From Gammaproteobacteria bacterium (GTDB lineage: Bacteria; Pseudomonadota; Gammaproteobacteria; Thiomicrospirales; Thiomicrospiraceae), in contig JAADDM010000109.1 in assembly GCA_013153955.1 (NCBI GenBank), positions 1 to 8,952 on the forward strand: a stretch of DNA of 8,952 nt, given 5' to 3'. The translations under genes and the position numbers were made by a program. Of this stretch, positions 1-6,852 are shown in pieces; position 1 is the first letter of the stretch, and every line of letters begins with the position of its first letter. The notes under the pieces are model-generated. The model did not search any database. It worked only from the letters and a program-made list of their open reading frames with translations, and had not been told where the DNA came from.

Positions 1-737
1 TGTTGATCAATAAAACGGATGCAGTCATTACTGTGAATGAATCTATAGCTGTAGAATTGGCTAAGCGATATAAAATTCCTCGTCCTTTAGTAATTATGAA
101 TACTCCATCGCTGAGCATGATCGATATTAACGAAGATTTTAGAAATATAAACACACTACGTAAAAGTTTAAATATTAATAACAACGAGCCGATTATTTTA
201 TACCAAGGGGGGTTTTCGTCGAATCGTGGTTTAGAGAATTTAGTGCATGCCATGACGTATATTGACAAGGGTATTTTAGTTTTTTTGGGGTGGGGACCAC
301 TTGAGGCTCATTTGCGGAGGCTTTCAGAAAAACTAAATTTGACAAATAGAGTTTTTTTTCATCCGCCGGTACCGCAAGCAGAGCTGCTACATTATACTAA
401 AGGAGCCACTGTAGGTGTAATTCCTTATCGTGCTACGAGCTTAAATAATTACTACTCAACACCCAACAAATTGTTTGAATATTTAATGGCAGGGATACCG
501 GTGGTTGCAAGTGATTTTCCAGAGTTACGCCGTATAATTAAAAAATATCACATAGGTTTAACATTTGATCCTGAAGATCCTAAAAGTATTGCCGATGCAA
601 TAAATACACTCCTTACGAATTCAAGGCTTTACCGGCAAATGAAGAACAACATTAATGAAGCAATCGTACATTTTAATTGGGAAAGGGAGGCCCAAAAATT
701 ACTTGATCTATATAAAAATATATTAAACTGTAAGTAA
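1..737 (+). CDS. Glycosyltransferase family 4 (GT-B fold), C-terminal part; 5' end outside window
   Basis: The reading frame is open from the window's first full codon (base 3) to a TAA at 735-737, giving 244 residues. The TTG at base 3 is probably internal, because the visible protein begins at the end of the N-terminal GT-B domain (DAVITVNES, residues 6-14). Visible donor-domain motifs are LYQGGFSSNRGLENL (66-80), the sugar-nucleotide loop FLGWGPLE (94-101), FHPPVPQAEL (119-128) and PNKLFEYLMAGIPVVASD (154-171), which carries the acidic donor-binding residue E159. This is typical of retaining GT4 transferases that add a sugar from a nucleotide donor to a lipid-linked glycan on the cytoplasmic face of the membrane. 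About 150 N-terminal residues, including the acceptor domain, are missing from view. The gene is AT-rich like the exporter genes downstream. Donor and acceptor cannot be told from sequence. The family call is firm; the specific role is open. Confidence 0.9.
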   Translation, partial: LINKTDAVITVNESIAVELAKRYKIPRPLVIMNTPSLSMIDINEDFRNINTLRKSLNINNNEPIILYQGGFSSNRGLENLVHAMTYIDKGILVFLGWGPLEAHLRRLSEKLNLTNRVFFHPPVPQAELLHYTKGATVGVIPYRATSLNNYYSTPNKLFEYLMAGIPVVASDFPELRRIIKKYHIGLTFDPEDPKSIADAINTLLTNSRLYRQMKNNINEAIVHFNWEREAQKLLDLYKNILNCK

Positions 738-1109
738 CATTTTTGAACCTAAACAGCTACACGTGAAGCAGAATCAATAAGAAAGTGGAAACGAGCAGTA
801 GAGAGGTAAGTTTCCCCGAGCGAGACTTAAAGCTTATTATGATTTGCTAGCAAATTCGATTGGGAAAACAACGGACTTTCTAGTATTCATCAAAGTCGAG
901 TCGAGCAGTTTCATGTTTAAAAGCACTAGTAAAGTTATGAAAAACTATAATAAGCAAAGGCTTTGCTTTTAAAGATATGGTGTATCATAGGCAAGTTCCA
1001 AAGCCAAGTAGAATGCACCTGTTGGCTGAAAAAATTAAGGAGCATAGGTATATTATCTAAACGATTTAAACACCTATCACAAAAGGTGCACCGAACCCCG
1101 GCTTCTCAC
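738..1109. other. AT-rich non-coding stretch between glycosyltransferase and IS relic
   Basis: All frames are broken by frequent stops and I recognise no gene, RNA or clear terminator. It probably includes the eroded left end and N-terminal coding part of the IS481-like element that becomes recognisable from about 1110, but I see no terminal inverted repeat or target duplication. No T-tract hairpin follows the glycosyltransferase stop. Confidence 0.5.
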
Positions 1110-1870
1110 CATGATTAAGACATTTAAAAAGCAAACCCCACCCTGGACTTGTTGGCTCATCTGGCTTGAGCTGAGGAAGCAAGGCTTGTAAAAAGCGCAC
1201 CACGGGCTGGATCCTGGCCCGTCTGAAGAAACGCGGAGAGTAGAAAGCGTATCTTTTTTCTTAGCTTAGTATGCTTGCAGTGAAAAAAGGCGAAGATGAA
1301 AAGGCTGTACACCCTTAAGCCAGGAGAAAACCTAAAAGCTATGTCCTATTCCTAGCTAGGACGTAACTAGGACGTGGTGCAAGTGGGTACTCCGACTGTT
1401 ATCTTAGGGCCCGGGAGATTATTAAGCGCTTCTTGGCGGTGAACTTTTTCACCCGCTTTTCCTTAACTGGGGTGCGCACCTGCGCCATGGCAAACCGGGC
1501 AGTCGAATTCTTAGCTCGCCTCACCGCCCACATTCCTATCAAGGCCCTCCAACTGGACGGGGGCAGTGAGTTTGTAGCGGAATAAAAATGCTAGTCCTGT
1601 GTGCTGAGTGAAGAGGTGTTGCATTCTACCGGAGAGCTCCAAACTCAGCGGTCAAGTGGAGCAAACGCAACGGACCTTCCGGGGAGAGTTCTACACTTTC
1701 CCCTCATCCACGAAGCTTTTGCACCCCAAAAGGAACTAAACGTCTATTGGGCCCACTGCGACCGCAAGCGGCCGCACTGGACTCTAGGTGGGGTGGCGAC
1801 TGTGGAATACTCGGCTAAGATGCAAAAGGAATTGGTCATCAAAAAGTCGCAGATGTGTCGGCCGATTACA
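1110..1870 (+). pseudogene. Decayed IS481-like (DDE integrase-core) transposase
   Basis: Fragments of one transposase appear in the right order but in different frames. ELRKQGL (about 1162-1182) is followed by WILARLKKRG (1208-1237), ARRKPKSY near 1319-1342, and VVQVGTPTV with LGPGR (1374-1418). The next pieces are KRFLAVNFFTRFSLTGVR (1424-1477), IKALQLDGGSEFVAE (1538-1582, then a stop), KLSGQVEQTQRTFRGEF (1641-1691), and YWAHCDRKRPHWTLGG through KKSQM (1745-1855). These match the usual IS481 layout: helix-turn-helix linker, DDE core, then a tail with the RPHxxLGG motif. At least four frameshifts and several stops are present. The first catalytic Asp, expected in VQVDT, reads Gly here; the second Asp (QLDGG) and the Glu (GQVEQ) remain. 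No inverted repeats were found, so the element ends are unknown. It lies between a glycosyltransferase and the exporter operon, so it may once have interrupted that operon. The family call is by motif recall only. Confidence 0.8.
1356..1375 (+). repeat. 11-base tandem duplication inside the transposase relic
   Basis: CTAGGACGT occurs at 1356-1364 and again at 1367-1375, separated by AA. It sits just before the codons for VVQV, ahead of the first catalytic position. An 11-base insertion is not a multiple of three, so it is one visible cause of the frame breakage in this pseudogene, probably a replication-slippage event. Confidence 0.7.
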
Positions 1871-1874
1871 TGCA

Positions 1875-1903
1875 TTGACCCATTGGCGGTTGAGCTTTAT
1901 TTT
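1875..1903 (+). promoter_or_regulatory. Predicted sigma70-type promoter for the ABC exporter genes
   Basis: A -35 box TTGACC (1875-1880) is followed by a 17-base spacer and a -10 box TATTTT (1898-1903), predicting a transcript start near 1910 and a leader of about 60 bases before the permease. The boxes lie directly behind the last recognisable transposase codons, so transcription of the exporter may start at the edge of the relic. This is prediction from consensus only. Confidence 0.5.
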
Positions 1904-1953
1904 AAAGGATGTGGTAATGGCTGAGTCTTTGTACTGGGATGTAGGTAGTGTTA

Positions 1954-1960
1954 GGAGGTG
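1954..1960 (+). promoter_or_regulatory. Ribosome binding site that decides the permease start
   Basis: GGAGGTG is a strong anti-16S match. It lies after an in-frame GTG at 1948 and before an in-frame TTG at 1972. It can serve only the TTG, although the gap of 11-13 bases is on the long side. Confidence 0.55.
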
Positions 1961-1971
1961 GCGCGATAAAT

Positions 1972-2796
1972 TTGGGCAAGCTTAAGTATTTTTTACAAAT
2001 ATGTTACGCAAATTTAACGCTTCCGCTTTTGAAGCGTAGGGAGTTAATTCAGTATTTTTTAATCACAGATATAAAATTAACATACGGCAATCGCATATTA
2101 GGATCTTTATGGGCTGTTCTGGATCCTTTAATGATGATGGGTGTTTATACATATTTGGTTGTTATTGTGTTTAACCGTGGAGGTCCACAATTTCCCATAT
2201 TGCTATTTTCGGCACTCTTGCCTTGGAGATGGTTCACCTTTGCAATTTCCGGTTCAGCAAAAAGCTTAGTAAGCAAAGCGCGTTTGATTCAAACTGTCAA
2301 TTTTCCTCGAGCAGCCTTACCGCTAACCCGCGTGCTAGTTGGATTAGTGAACTATATATGGGGGCTTTTTGCTTTGACCCCTTTGCTTTTGATATTTCAC
2401 GCCAACTTAAATATTAATATATTGTGGCTGCCTTTTTTAGTCTTTGTCCAATTTATATTAACGGTTGGCCTTTCTTTTACACTTGCGATAATTGGAGTTT
2501 ACTTTCGTGATATTAACAATATTTTACAATTTGTATTACGTTTATGGTTTTATCTATCGCCTGGACTTTATGACATCAATTCTTTGTCAATCTACCAAAA
2601 CTACCAAAAATATATAGTGATTTATTTAATTATAAACCCTTTTGCCACACTGTTTGAGTCTTACAAAAATATTTTAGTGCGTGGTGAACCTCCAAACTCG
2701 TATATTTTAATTACTTTTTTAATTTCTATTGTAGTTTTTCTGGCTGGGTCTTGTTACTTTATAAAGCATGAGCAGAATATCGTGAAGGAGCTCTGA
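1972..2796 (+). CDS. wzm: ABC-2 type polysaccharide export permease (Wzm/TagG-like)
   Basis: This is the membrane subunit of an ABC exporter that moves a finished undecaprenyl-linked glycan from cytoplasm to periplasm. Starting at TTG 1972 it has 274 residues, close to the usual 260-280. The alternative GTG at 1948 adds eight residues but sits upstream of the Shine-Dalgarno sequence. The amphipathic N-terminal segment with LIQYFLITDIKLTYGN (25-40) and LGSLWAVLDPL (43-53) is typical of the family. About six membrane segments follow: roughly 45-68, 78-95, 122-144, 149-177, 185-202 and 243-263. VYFRDINNILQF (177-188) and NPFATLFESYKNIL (222-235) are also family hallmarks. The ATPase gene starts one base after the stop codon and is preceded by its own AAGGAG, so the two are cotranscribed. 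Codons are strongly AT-biased compared with the core genes at the right edge, suggesting horizontal origin. The substrate is unknown; the family call is secure. Confidence 0.9.
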   Translation: MGKLKYFLQICYANLTLPLLKRRELIQYFLITDIKLTYGNRILGSLWAVLDPLMMMGVYTYLVVIVFNRGGPQFPILLFSALLPWRWFTFAISGSAKSLVSKARLIQTVNFPRAALPLTRVLVGLVNYIWGLFALTPLLLIFHANLNINILWLPFLVFVQFILTVGLSFTLAIIGVYFRDINNILQFVLRLWFYLSPGLYDINSLSIYQNYQKYIVIYLIINPFATLFESYKNILVRGEPPNSYILITFLISIVVFLAGSCYFIKHEQNIVKEL

Positions 2797-2797
2797 A

Positions 2798-3538
2798 ATG
2801 CGAGTGATTATAGAAGCTCGAGGACTGGGTGTTAAATTTCCATTAAAGCAGCGCGCTAAGTTATTAAAAAGTTTTTTTATAAAAACTAAAACTGCTGCTT
2901 CCCCTCAAAATCATATGCGTTGGTTTTGGGCTCTTAAAAACATAGAATTTACGATACATCAAGGAGAAGTTATTGGCATTATCGGACGAAATGGGTCAGG
3001 CAAAACTACGCTTCTTCGAACAATAGCAGGAGTATATTTACCTGACGAAGGCCATCTCCTTGTGAGAGGCACACTTTCGCCTTTGCTATCAATTAACGCC
3101 GGATTCCAACGAGAGTTGAGCGGGTTTGAAAATATATATCTACAAGGTATATTATTAGGTTTTTCAAAAAAAGAAATCGATATGGTTATAGACGATATAA
3201 TCCAATTTGCAGAATTGGAGAAGTTTATTTATTTGCCAATTAAAGCATACTCATCAGGTATGATGGCAAGGCTTGGCTTTTCTATAGCTGTACATTTAAA
3301 GAGAGATATATTGTTAATTGATGAAATCCTCGGTGTCGGGGATTCCAAGTTTCGAAGGAAAAGTCAACAAAAGTTGGCAGAACTTATTCAAAACAGTCGT
3401 ACAACTGTTTTAATTTCAAGCCACAATTTTGAGTTTTTGAAGAAACAAGCTACGAGGATTTTGTGGCTTGAGCAAGGTGAACTAAAACTGTTCGGGGATC
3501 CAGAGTTTGTTATTCAGAATTACAATAAAAATAATTAA
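2798..3538 (+). CDS. wzt: ABC polysaccharide exporter ATPase (Wzt/TagH-like, no C-terminal carbohydrate-binding domain)
   Basis: This 246-residue protein is the nucleotide-binding subunit that powers the permease next door. Visible motifs are Walker A GRNGSGKT (63-70), the family loop LLSINAGFQRELSGFENI (96-113), signature YSSGMMARL (151-159), Walker B ILLIDE (171-176) followed by LGVGD, and the switch His in SSHN (H209). The LGVGD and YSSGM forms are characteristic of polysaccharide and teichoic-acid exporters. Long Wzt proteins have about 150-200 further residues that bind the modified chain end. Here the protein ends shortly after the core fold, so the exporter would not select chains through a Wzt C-terminal domain. 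ATG 2798 has AAGGAG at 2785-2790 with good spacing. The stop is at 3536-3538, with no obvious terminator behind it. Composition is AT-rich like the permease. Confidence 0.92.
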   Translation: MRVIIEARGLGVKFPLKQRAKLLKSFFIKTKTAASPQNHMRWFWALKNIEFTIHQGEVIGIIGRNGSGKTTLLRTIAGVYLPDEGHLLVRGTLSPLLSINAGFQRELSGFENIYLQGILLGFSKKEIDMVIDDIIQFAELEKFIYLPIKAYSSGMMARLGFSIAVHLKRDILLIDEILGVGDSKFRRKSQQKLAELIQNSRTTVLISSHNFEFLKKQATRILWLEQGELKLFGDPEFVIQNYNKNN

Positions 3539-3836
3539 CGCTTTTGTTTTTAGACTTAAATTATATATATACACACATTACATCTTTGTTTTAAACAGTC
3601 TAATAGAACTAGTGGGGAGGACCAAAGGCAAAAAATCGTCTTCAATAGCCCAAGTATCTGATTGTTGGTTTTTATGATAAAATCCAATTTTCTGCGCGGT
3701 GCAAAATTATATTAAGCAAGGAGAGGAGGTCTTGGTTAAAGTTTTAAATCTTTAGGTGATCATCAAAATTAGAATAGTGGTGCTTTAAGTATTTTACGAG
3801 GCTTCAAGCTTATATAAAGTGGTGTAAAGTATACTT
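3539..3836. other. Non-coding spacer between exporter operon and wecB
   Basis: This AT-rich stretch has stops in all frames and no recognisable gene. It contains a strong Shine-Dalgarno-like GGAGAGGAGGT (3720-3730) with no reading frame behind it: the nearest TTG (3732) is only one base away and reaches a stop after seven codons. That suggests the front of a lost gene, or chance. No convincing hairpin terminator follows the ATPase gene. The promoter for wecB must lie near the right end. Confidence 0.5.
3825..3830 (+). promoter_or_regulatory. Candidate -10 box for a leaderless wecB transcript
   Basis: TAAAGT fits the TANNNT form and ends six bases before the GTG start. No Shine-Dalgarno sequence precedes that start. 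A transcript would begin at or next to the start codon, a common arrangement in Deinococcota. A -35 box is weak (CTTCAA, 3802-3807, at a 17-base spacing). Confidence 0.35.
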
Positions 3837-4919
3837 GTGAGAGTTCTTACTGTTGTAGGTGCCCGCCCTCAGTTCATTAAGGCCGTACTGATTTCTAAGT
3901 CTCTTAGGAGCAAAGAGGGGGTACGGGAGGTTCTTCTTCATACCGGGCAACATTATGACGCAGAGATGAGTAACATTTTCTTTGAGCAACTTAATATCCC
4001 AGAGCCGGATTATTACCTAGGCATTGGTGGAGGGACTCATGGGCAAAATACGGGGCGCATGATCGAGGCTATCGAAGAAATTTTATTAAAAGAGCATCCA
4101 GACTGGGTACTTGTCTACGGTGATACCGATAGCACGCTGGCTGGTGCTTTGGCTGCCGTCAAGTTGCATATTCCTGTAGCTCACGTTGAAGCCGGGCTTC
4201 GCTCCTTTAATCGTCACATGCCTGAGGAAATTAATCGTGTACTTACAGATCACGCTGCCGACCTGCTCTTCGCCCCTACCCCTACGGCGGTGGAGAACCT
4301 TCGTCAGGAGGGGCTGCCCGAGTCGCGCGTGCGCTGGGTGGGTGACGTAATGTACGACGCAGCGCTGCACTTTGGTCGGCTGGCAGACCGCGTCAGCACG
4401 GTGCTCAAGCGGCTGGATCTGGAGTCCCGCGGCTACGTGTTGGCCACGGTCCACCGTGCTGAAAACACCGACGAACCTGCACGGTTGAAGGCTGTCTTCG
4501 AGGGGCTTTCCCAGGTGGCCGCAGAGCTCCCGGTAGTGCTGCCTCTGCACCCGCGCACCCGCAAAGCTCTCGAGCGGCTCGGCTGGCTCGAGCGCGCCCG
4601 CGAGCGGCTGCGGCTCATCGAGCCCGTAGGTTACTTGGACATGATGGCCCTTGAGAAGAACGCCCGCCTGATAGCCACCGACTCGGGCGGGGTCCAGAAG
4701 GAGGCCTACTTTTTCGGCGTGCCCTGCGTCACGCTGCGCGACGAGACCGAGTGGGTTGAGCTTGTGGAAGCTGGTTGGAACTTTTTGGCTCCACCACACG
4801 ATGCTGAAACGGTTGCTCGCTTGATCCTTTCTAACCTAAATGCTCATGGCCGGCCCATCAAGGCCTATGGTGACGGCCATGCAGTGGAACGGATAGTGTC
4901 TGAGTTGATTAGACAGTAA
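3837..4919 (+). CDS. wecB: UDP-N-acetylglucosamine 2-epimerase, non-hydrolysing
   Basis: The enzyme interconverts UDP-GlcNAc and UDP-ManNAc in the cytoplasm and so supplies ManNAc-type donors for surface glycans. The 360 residues match the family length. Visible motifs are VVGARPQFIKA (6-16), TGQHYDAEMS (36-45), GDTDST (95-100), HVEAGLRS (116-123), MPEEINR (128-134), TVHRAEN (204-210), LHPRTRK (237-243) and TDSGGVQKEA (281-290). D96, E118, E131 and H206 occupy the positions equivalent to the catalytic D95, E117, E131 and H213 of E. coli WecB. The GTG start at 3837 gives the standard N-terminus. The stop overlaps the next gene's start (TAATG), so the two are translationally coupled. Base composition changes abruptly inside the gene: 23 and 27 G+C in the 60-base blocks at 3961 and 4081, 39 and 45 at 4321 and 4561, then 30 at 4801. 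This suggests recombination. A variant acting on another UDP-HexNAc, as FnlC/WbjD does, cannot be excluded. Confidence 0.95.
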   Translation: MRVLTVVGARPQFIKAVLISKSLRSKEGVREVLLHTGQHYDAEMSNIFFEQLNIPEPDYYLGIGGGTHGQNTGRMIEAIEEILLKEHPDWVLVYGDTDSTLAGALAAVKLHIPVAHVEAGLRSFNRHMPEEINRVLTDHAADLLFAPTPTAVENLRQEGLPESRVRWVGDVMYDAALHFGRLADRVSTVLKRLDLESRGYVLATVHRAENTDEPARLKAVFEGLSQVAAELPVVLPLHPRTRKALERLGWLERARERLRLIEPVGYLDMMALEKNARLIATDSGGVQKEAYFFGVPCVTLRDETEWVELVEAGWNFLAPPHDAETVARLILSNLNAHGRPIKAYGDGHAVERIVSELIRQ

Positions 4920-6154
4920 TGAAGATTTGGCTTGTCAACCATTACGCTATTCATCTCCAGCAGGCCGGGGGGACTCGTCATTTCACACTAGCACGAGAGT
5001 TAGTAAGGAAAGGCCATCAAGTTACTATTATTGCCTCAAGCTTTGATCATGCTACTCGGCGAGAAATACATTTGCTCGATGGAGAATTCTCACAGCTAGA
5101 GATTGTAGATGGTGTTCGCTTTTTGTGGTTGCGTACACCAACTTACAGTGGGAACGGCGTCCGACGGGTTTGGAATATGGTGGCTTTCGCCCGTAAAGTA
5201 TACGGTTTACGGGCAGTGGACTTGGGCGGCCCACCCGATGTGATAATGGGATCGAGCCCTCATTTGTTTGCTGCTTGGGCTGCGGAACGTCTGGCCCGGC
5301 GTTATCGCGTTCCCTTCGTTTTGGAGGTGCGTGACCTCTGGCCACAATCATTAATTGATTTAGGCAGTTTATCTAGAAATCATCCTTTCGTACGAATGTT
5401 AGAGCGTATTGAAAAGACTCTTTATCAGAAAGCCTCACGTATAGTGACTCTTTTGCCTGCAGCAGGAGAGCATATTACGCAAAAAGGTGGTAACCCCGAT
5501 CGCATTGTTTGGATTCCCAATGGTGTAGACCTGCGCTTGCTTCCCCCCCCATCACCCCCGAATGAGGCAGATACTTTTACTTTAATGTATGCAGGCGCCC
5601 ACGGCTTGGCAAATAATTTAGATGTAGTTTTAGAGGCAGCTAAAATCTTGCAGGATATGCCGAATCCGCCGAAAATCAAATTTCATTTAGTAGGGGACGG
5701 ACCATATAAAGAATACCTTATCCAAAAGGCAAAAATTTTACATTTAAATAATGTAATTTTTAGTCCGGCAATTCCTAAAAATAGAATTTATAATGTGTTG
5801 CAAGAGGCTGATGCGTTCTTGTTAACGTTGCGAAATTCTCCGGTTTTCCGTTGGGGGGTAAGTCCCAATAAATTATTTGATTACATGGCTATGGCACGAC
5901 CAATAATTTTTTCTGCAACCACTCCCGCGGATCCTGTTAAAGAGGCGGGTGCGGGCATTTCGGTCCCGGCAGATGATCCTCGCTCCTTAGCTGAGGCGGC
6001 ATTGTTGTTGGCTCACATGCCTTTGAAGGAGCGTTGGGAGATGGGTCTTCGCGGGCGTACTTATGTTGAGCGGCATCACTTGGTACCCCAACTAGCTATG
6101 CGTCTTGAAGAAATTTTGCAAGCAGCCATTGAAGATTCCTCAAGTGAACTCTAA
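4919..6154 (+). CDS. Glycosyltransferase family 4, WbuB-like
   Basis: This 411-residue GT-B glycosyltransferase has both domains. The N-terminal half holds GGTRHFTLARELVRKGH (17-33) and LEVRDLWPQSL (135-145). The C-terminal half holds IPNGVDL (199-205), LMYAGAHGLANNLDVVLEA (222-240), LVGDGPYK (257-264) and VSPNKLFDYMAMARPIIFSA (314-333), with D321 at a position often occupied by Glu. This pattern is typical of the WbuB-like group, which transfers N-acetylated amino sugars such as L-FucNAc in O-antigen clusters and often follows a wecB/fnlC-type epimerase, as here. By inference it uses the product of the adjacent epimerase, but no fnlA/fnlB genes are in the window, so the sugar is uncertain. 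The start at ATG 4919 shares one base with the wecB stop. Composition swings inside the gene: 37 G+C in 60 bases at 5281, 12 at 5701 and 40 at 5941, indicating mosaic ancestry. No signal peptide is seen, so the protein is cytoplasmic or membrane-associated. Confidence 0.9.
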   Translation: MKIWLVNHYAIHLQQAGGTRHFTLARELVRKGHQVTIIASSFDHATRREIHLLDGEFSQLEIVDGVRFLWLRTPTYSGNGVRRVWNMVAFARKVYGLRAVDLGGPPDVIMGSSPHLFAAWAAERLARRYRVPFVLEVRDLWPQSLIDLGSLSRNHPFVRMLERIEKTLYQKASRIVTLLPAAGEHITQKGGNPDRIVWIPNGVDLRLLPPPSPPNEADTFTLMYAGAHGLANNLDVVLEAAKILQDMPNPPKIKFHLVGDGPYKEYLIQKAKILHLNNVIFSPAIPKNRIYNVLQEADAFLLTLRNSPVFRWGVSPNKLFDYMAMARPIIFSATTPADPVKEAGAGISVPADDPRSLAEAALLLAHMPLKERWEMGLRGRTYVERHHLVPQLAMRLEEILQAAIEDSSSEL

Positions 6155-6194
6155 AAAAGACGAAATATTTGTAACGATTGAATGCTTTTACCAT

Positions 6195-6216
6195 AGCAAC
6201 CTGACGTCATGTTGCT
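6195..6216. repeat. 22-base imperfect palindrome behind the wbuB-like gene
   Basis: Arms AGCAAC (6195-6200) and GTTGCT (6211-6216) enclose a perfect TGACGTCA core (6202-6209). The single mismatched pair is C6201/T6210. It lies 41 bases after the glycosyltransferase stop and is followed by TTAATG, not a T-run, so it looks more like a protein-binding dyad or a processing hairpin than a classical terminator. No regulator is visible nearby. Confidence 0.45.
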
Positions 6217-6776
6217 TTAATGAAACTACCAGTCGCCCCTTTGTGTCAGGCGTTAAGGCTTGCGGTGTTTACTGTGCCCCGAACCTATGACCTGTTCTTT
6301 TAAGTTCTAGCTTTTAATTCTATGCTTTCGGCCTTTAGAGCTCATACCTAGACGCAGTTTTTAATACTGTACTTATTATGAGTTTGGAGTTTGGCGGTTA
6401 TTATGATATTGGTGTCTTAGCGTGGGTGGAAGTAGGTATTTGTTTTTGTAGATAAGCTGGTATGGGTGGATTGCAAGGCATCTTCTTTCGATTGCTTGAT
6501 CGTCAGCATGCTATAGGTATGTTGCAAGATGCATATATAGATTTTAAGTGCATAGGGAGAAAATTTAAGCGTTCGATTTTTATGCCTGTCTTAAAGCGTG
6601 CTGCGACAGTCCTATTATTAATGGGCCGAGAGTTGTCATACCTTTCAAGGTGTTGAATTGTGCCAAGGTAGTGCTGCTCTTGGACCTCATGGTGCTTGCT
6701 GGAAACGTTTGCCATTTTCTAGTGCACCTCAAGGTTTTTAGATTAAAGCGCTTCGATGTCGGCGATACGCTGAAGG

Positions 6777-6799
6777 AAGCCTTATTATAAGTAAGGCTT
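6777..6799 (+). terminator. Hairpin, possible weak terminator ahead of the phosphotransferase gene
   Basis: AAGCCTTATT (6777-6786), a three-base ATA loop and AGTAAGGCTT (6790-6799) form a ten-pair stem with one wobble pair. The following bases are TAAAACG, so a proper U-tract is lacking. It could end any transcript coming through the intergenic region, just ahead of the next promoter. Its role as a terminator is uncertain. Confidence 0.35.
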
Positions 6800-6813
6800 T
6801 AAAACGATCAGGC

Positions 6814-6842
6814 TTGCTTCCCATCCGGGTTCCCATTACAGT
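6814..6842 (+). promoter_or_regulatory. Predicted promoter of the sugar phosphotransferase gene, near-leaderless
   Basis: A -35 box TTGCTT (6814-6819), a 17-base spacer and a -10 box TACAGT (6837-6842) predict a start near 6850, only about three bases before ATG 6853. No Shine-Dalgarno sequence precedes that ATG, which fits a leaderless message. Confidence 0.45.
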
Positions 6843-6852
6843 TTGATAGGCT

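Larger units (their letters stand above)
6155..6852. other. 698-base region without a recognisable gene
   Basis: The stretch between the GT4 gene and the phosphotransferase holds only short frames. A 64-codon ATG frame (6462-6656) and an overlapping stop-free stretch (6569-6790, about 74 codons, including a hydrophobic run near VVLLLDLMVLAG) resemble no family I know, and neither has a ribosome binding site. It contains a 22-base palindrome near the left end, a hairpin at 6777-6799 and a promoter at 6814-6842. Its length and moderate composition in a dense gene cluster suggest remains of one or more lost genes. Confidence 0.5.

Noticed and set aside
1601..1924. 107-codon open frame that could be called a small gene
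   Set aside because: Its C-terminal half is the tail of the IS481-like transposase (RPHWTLGG block) and its first half is out of frame with the transposase pieces, so it is a pseudogene fragment.
3830..3835. TATACT as the -10 box of wecB
   Set aside because: It ends one base before the GTG, so transcription would begin inside the gene, with no usable downstream start before the GARPQ motif. TAAAGT five bases further upstream is the better candidate.
4086..4799. 237-codon open frame on the minus strand
   Set aside because: It lies wholly inside wecB, opposite the coding strand, and shows no family motif. Long antisense frames are expected from a GC-rich codon pattern.
6462..6790. Short ATG frame 6462-6656, a minus-strand frame 6503-6715 and a stop-free stretch 6569-6790
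   Set aside because: They overlap one another, lack ribosome binding sites and match no family I know, so none can be supported as a gene.
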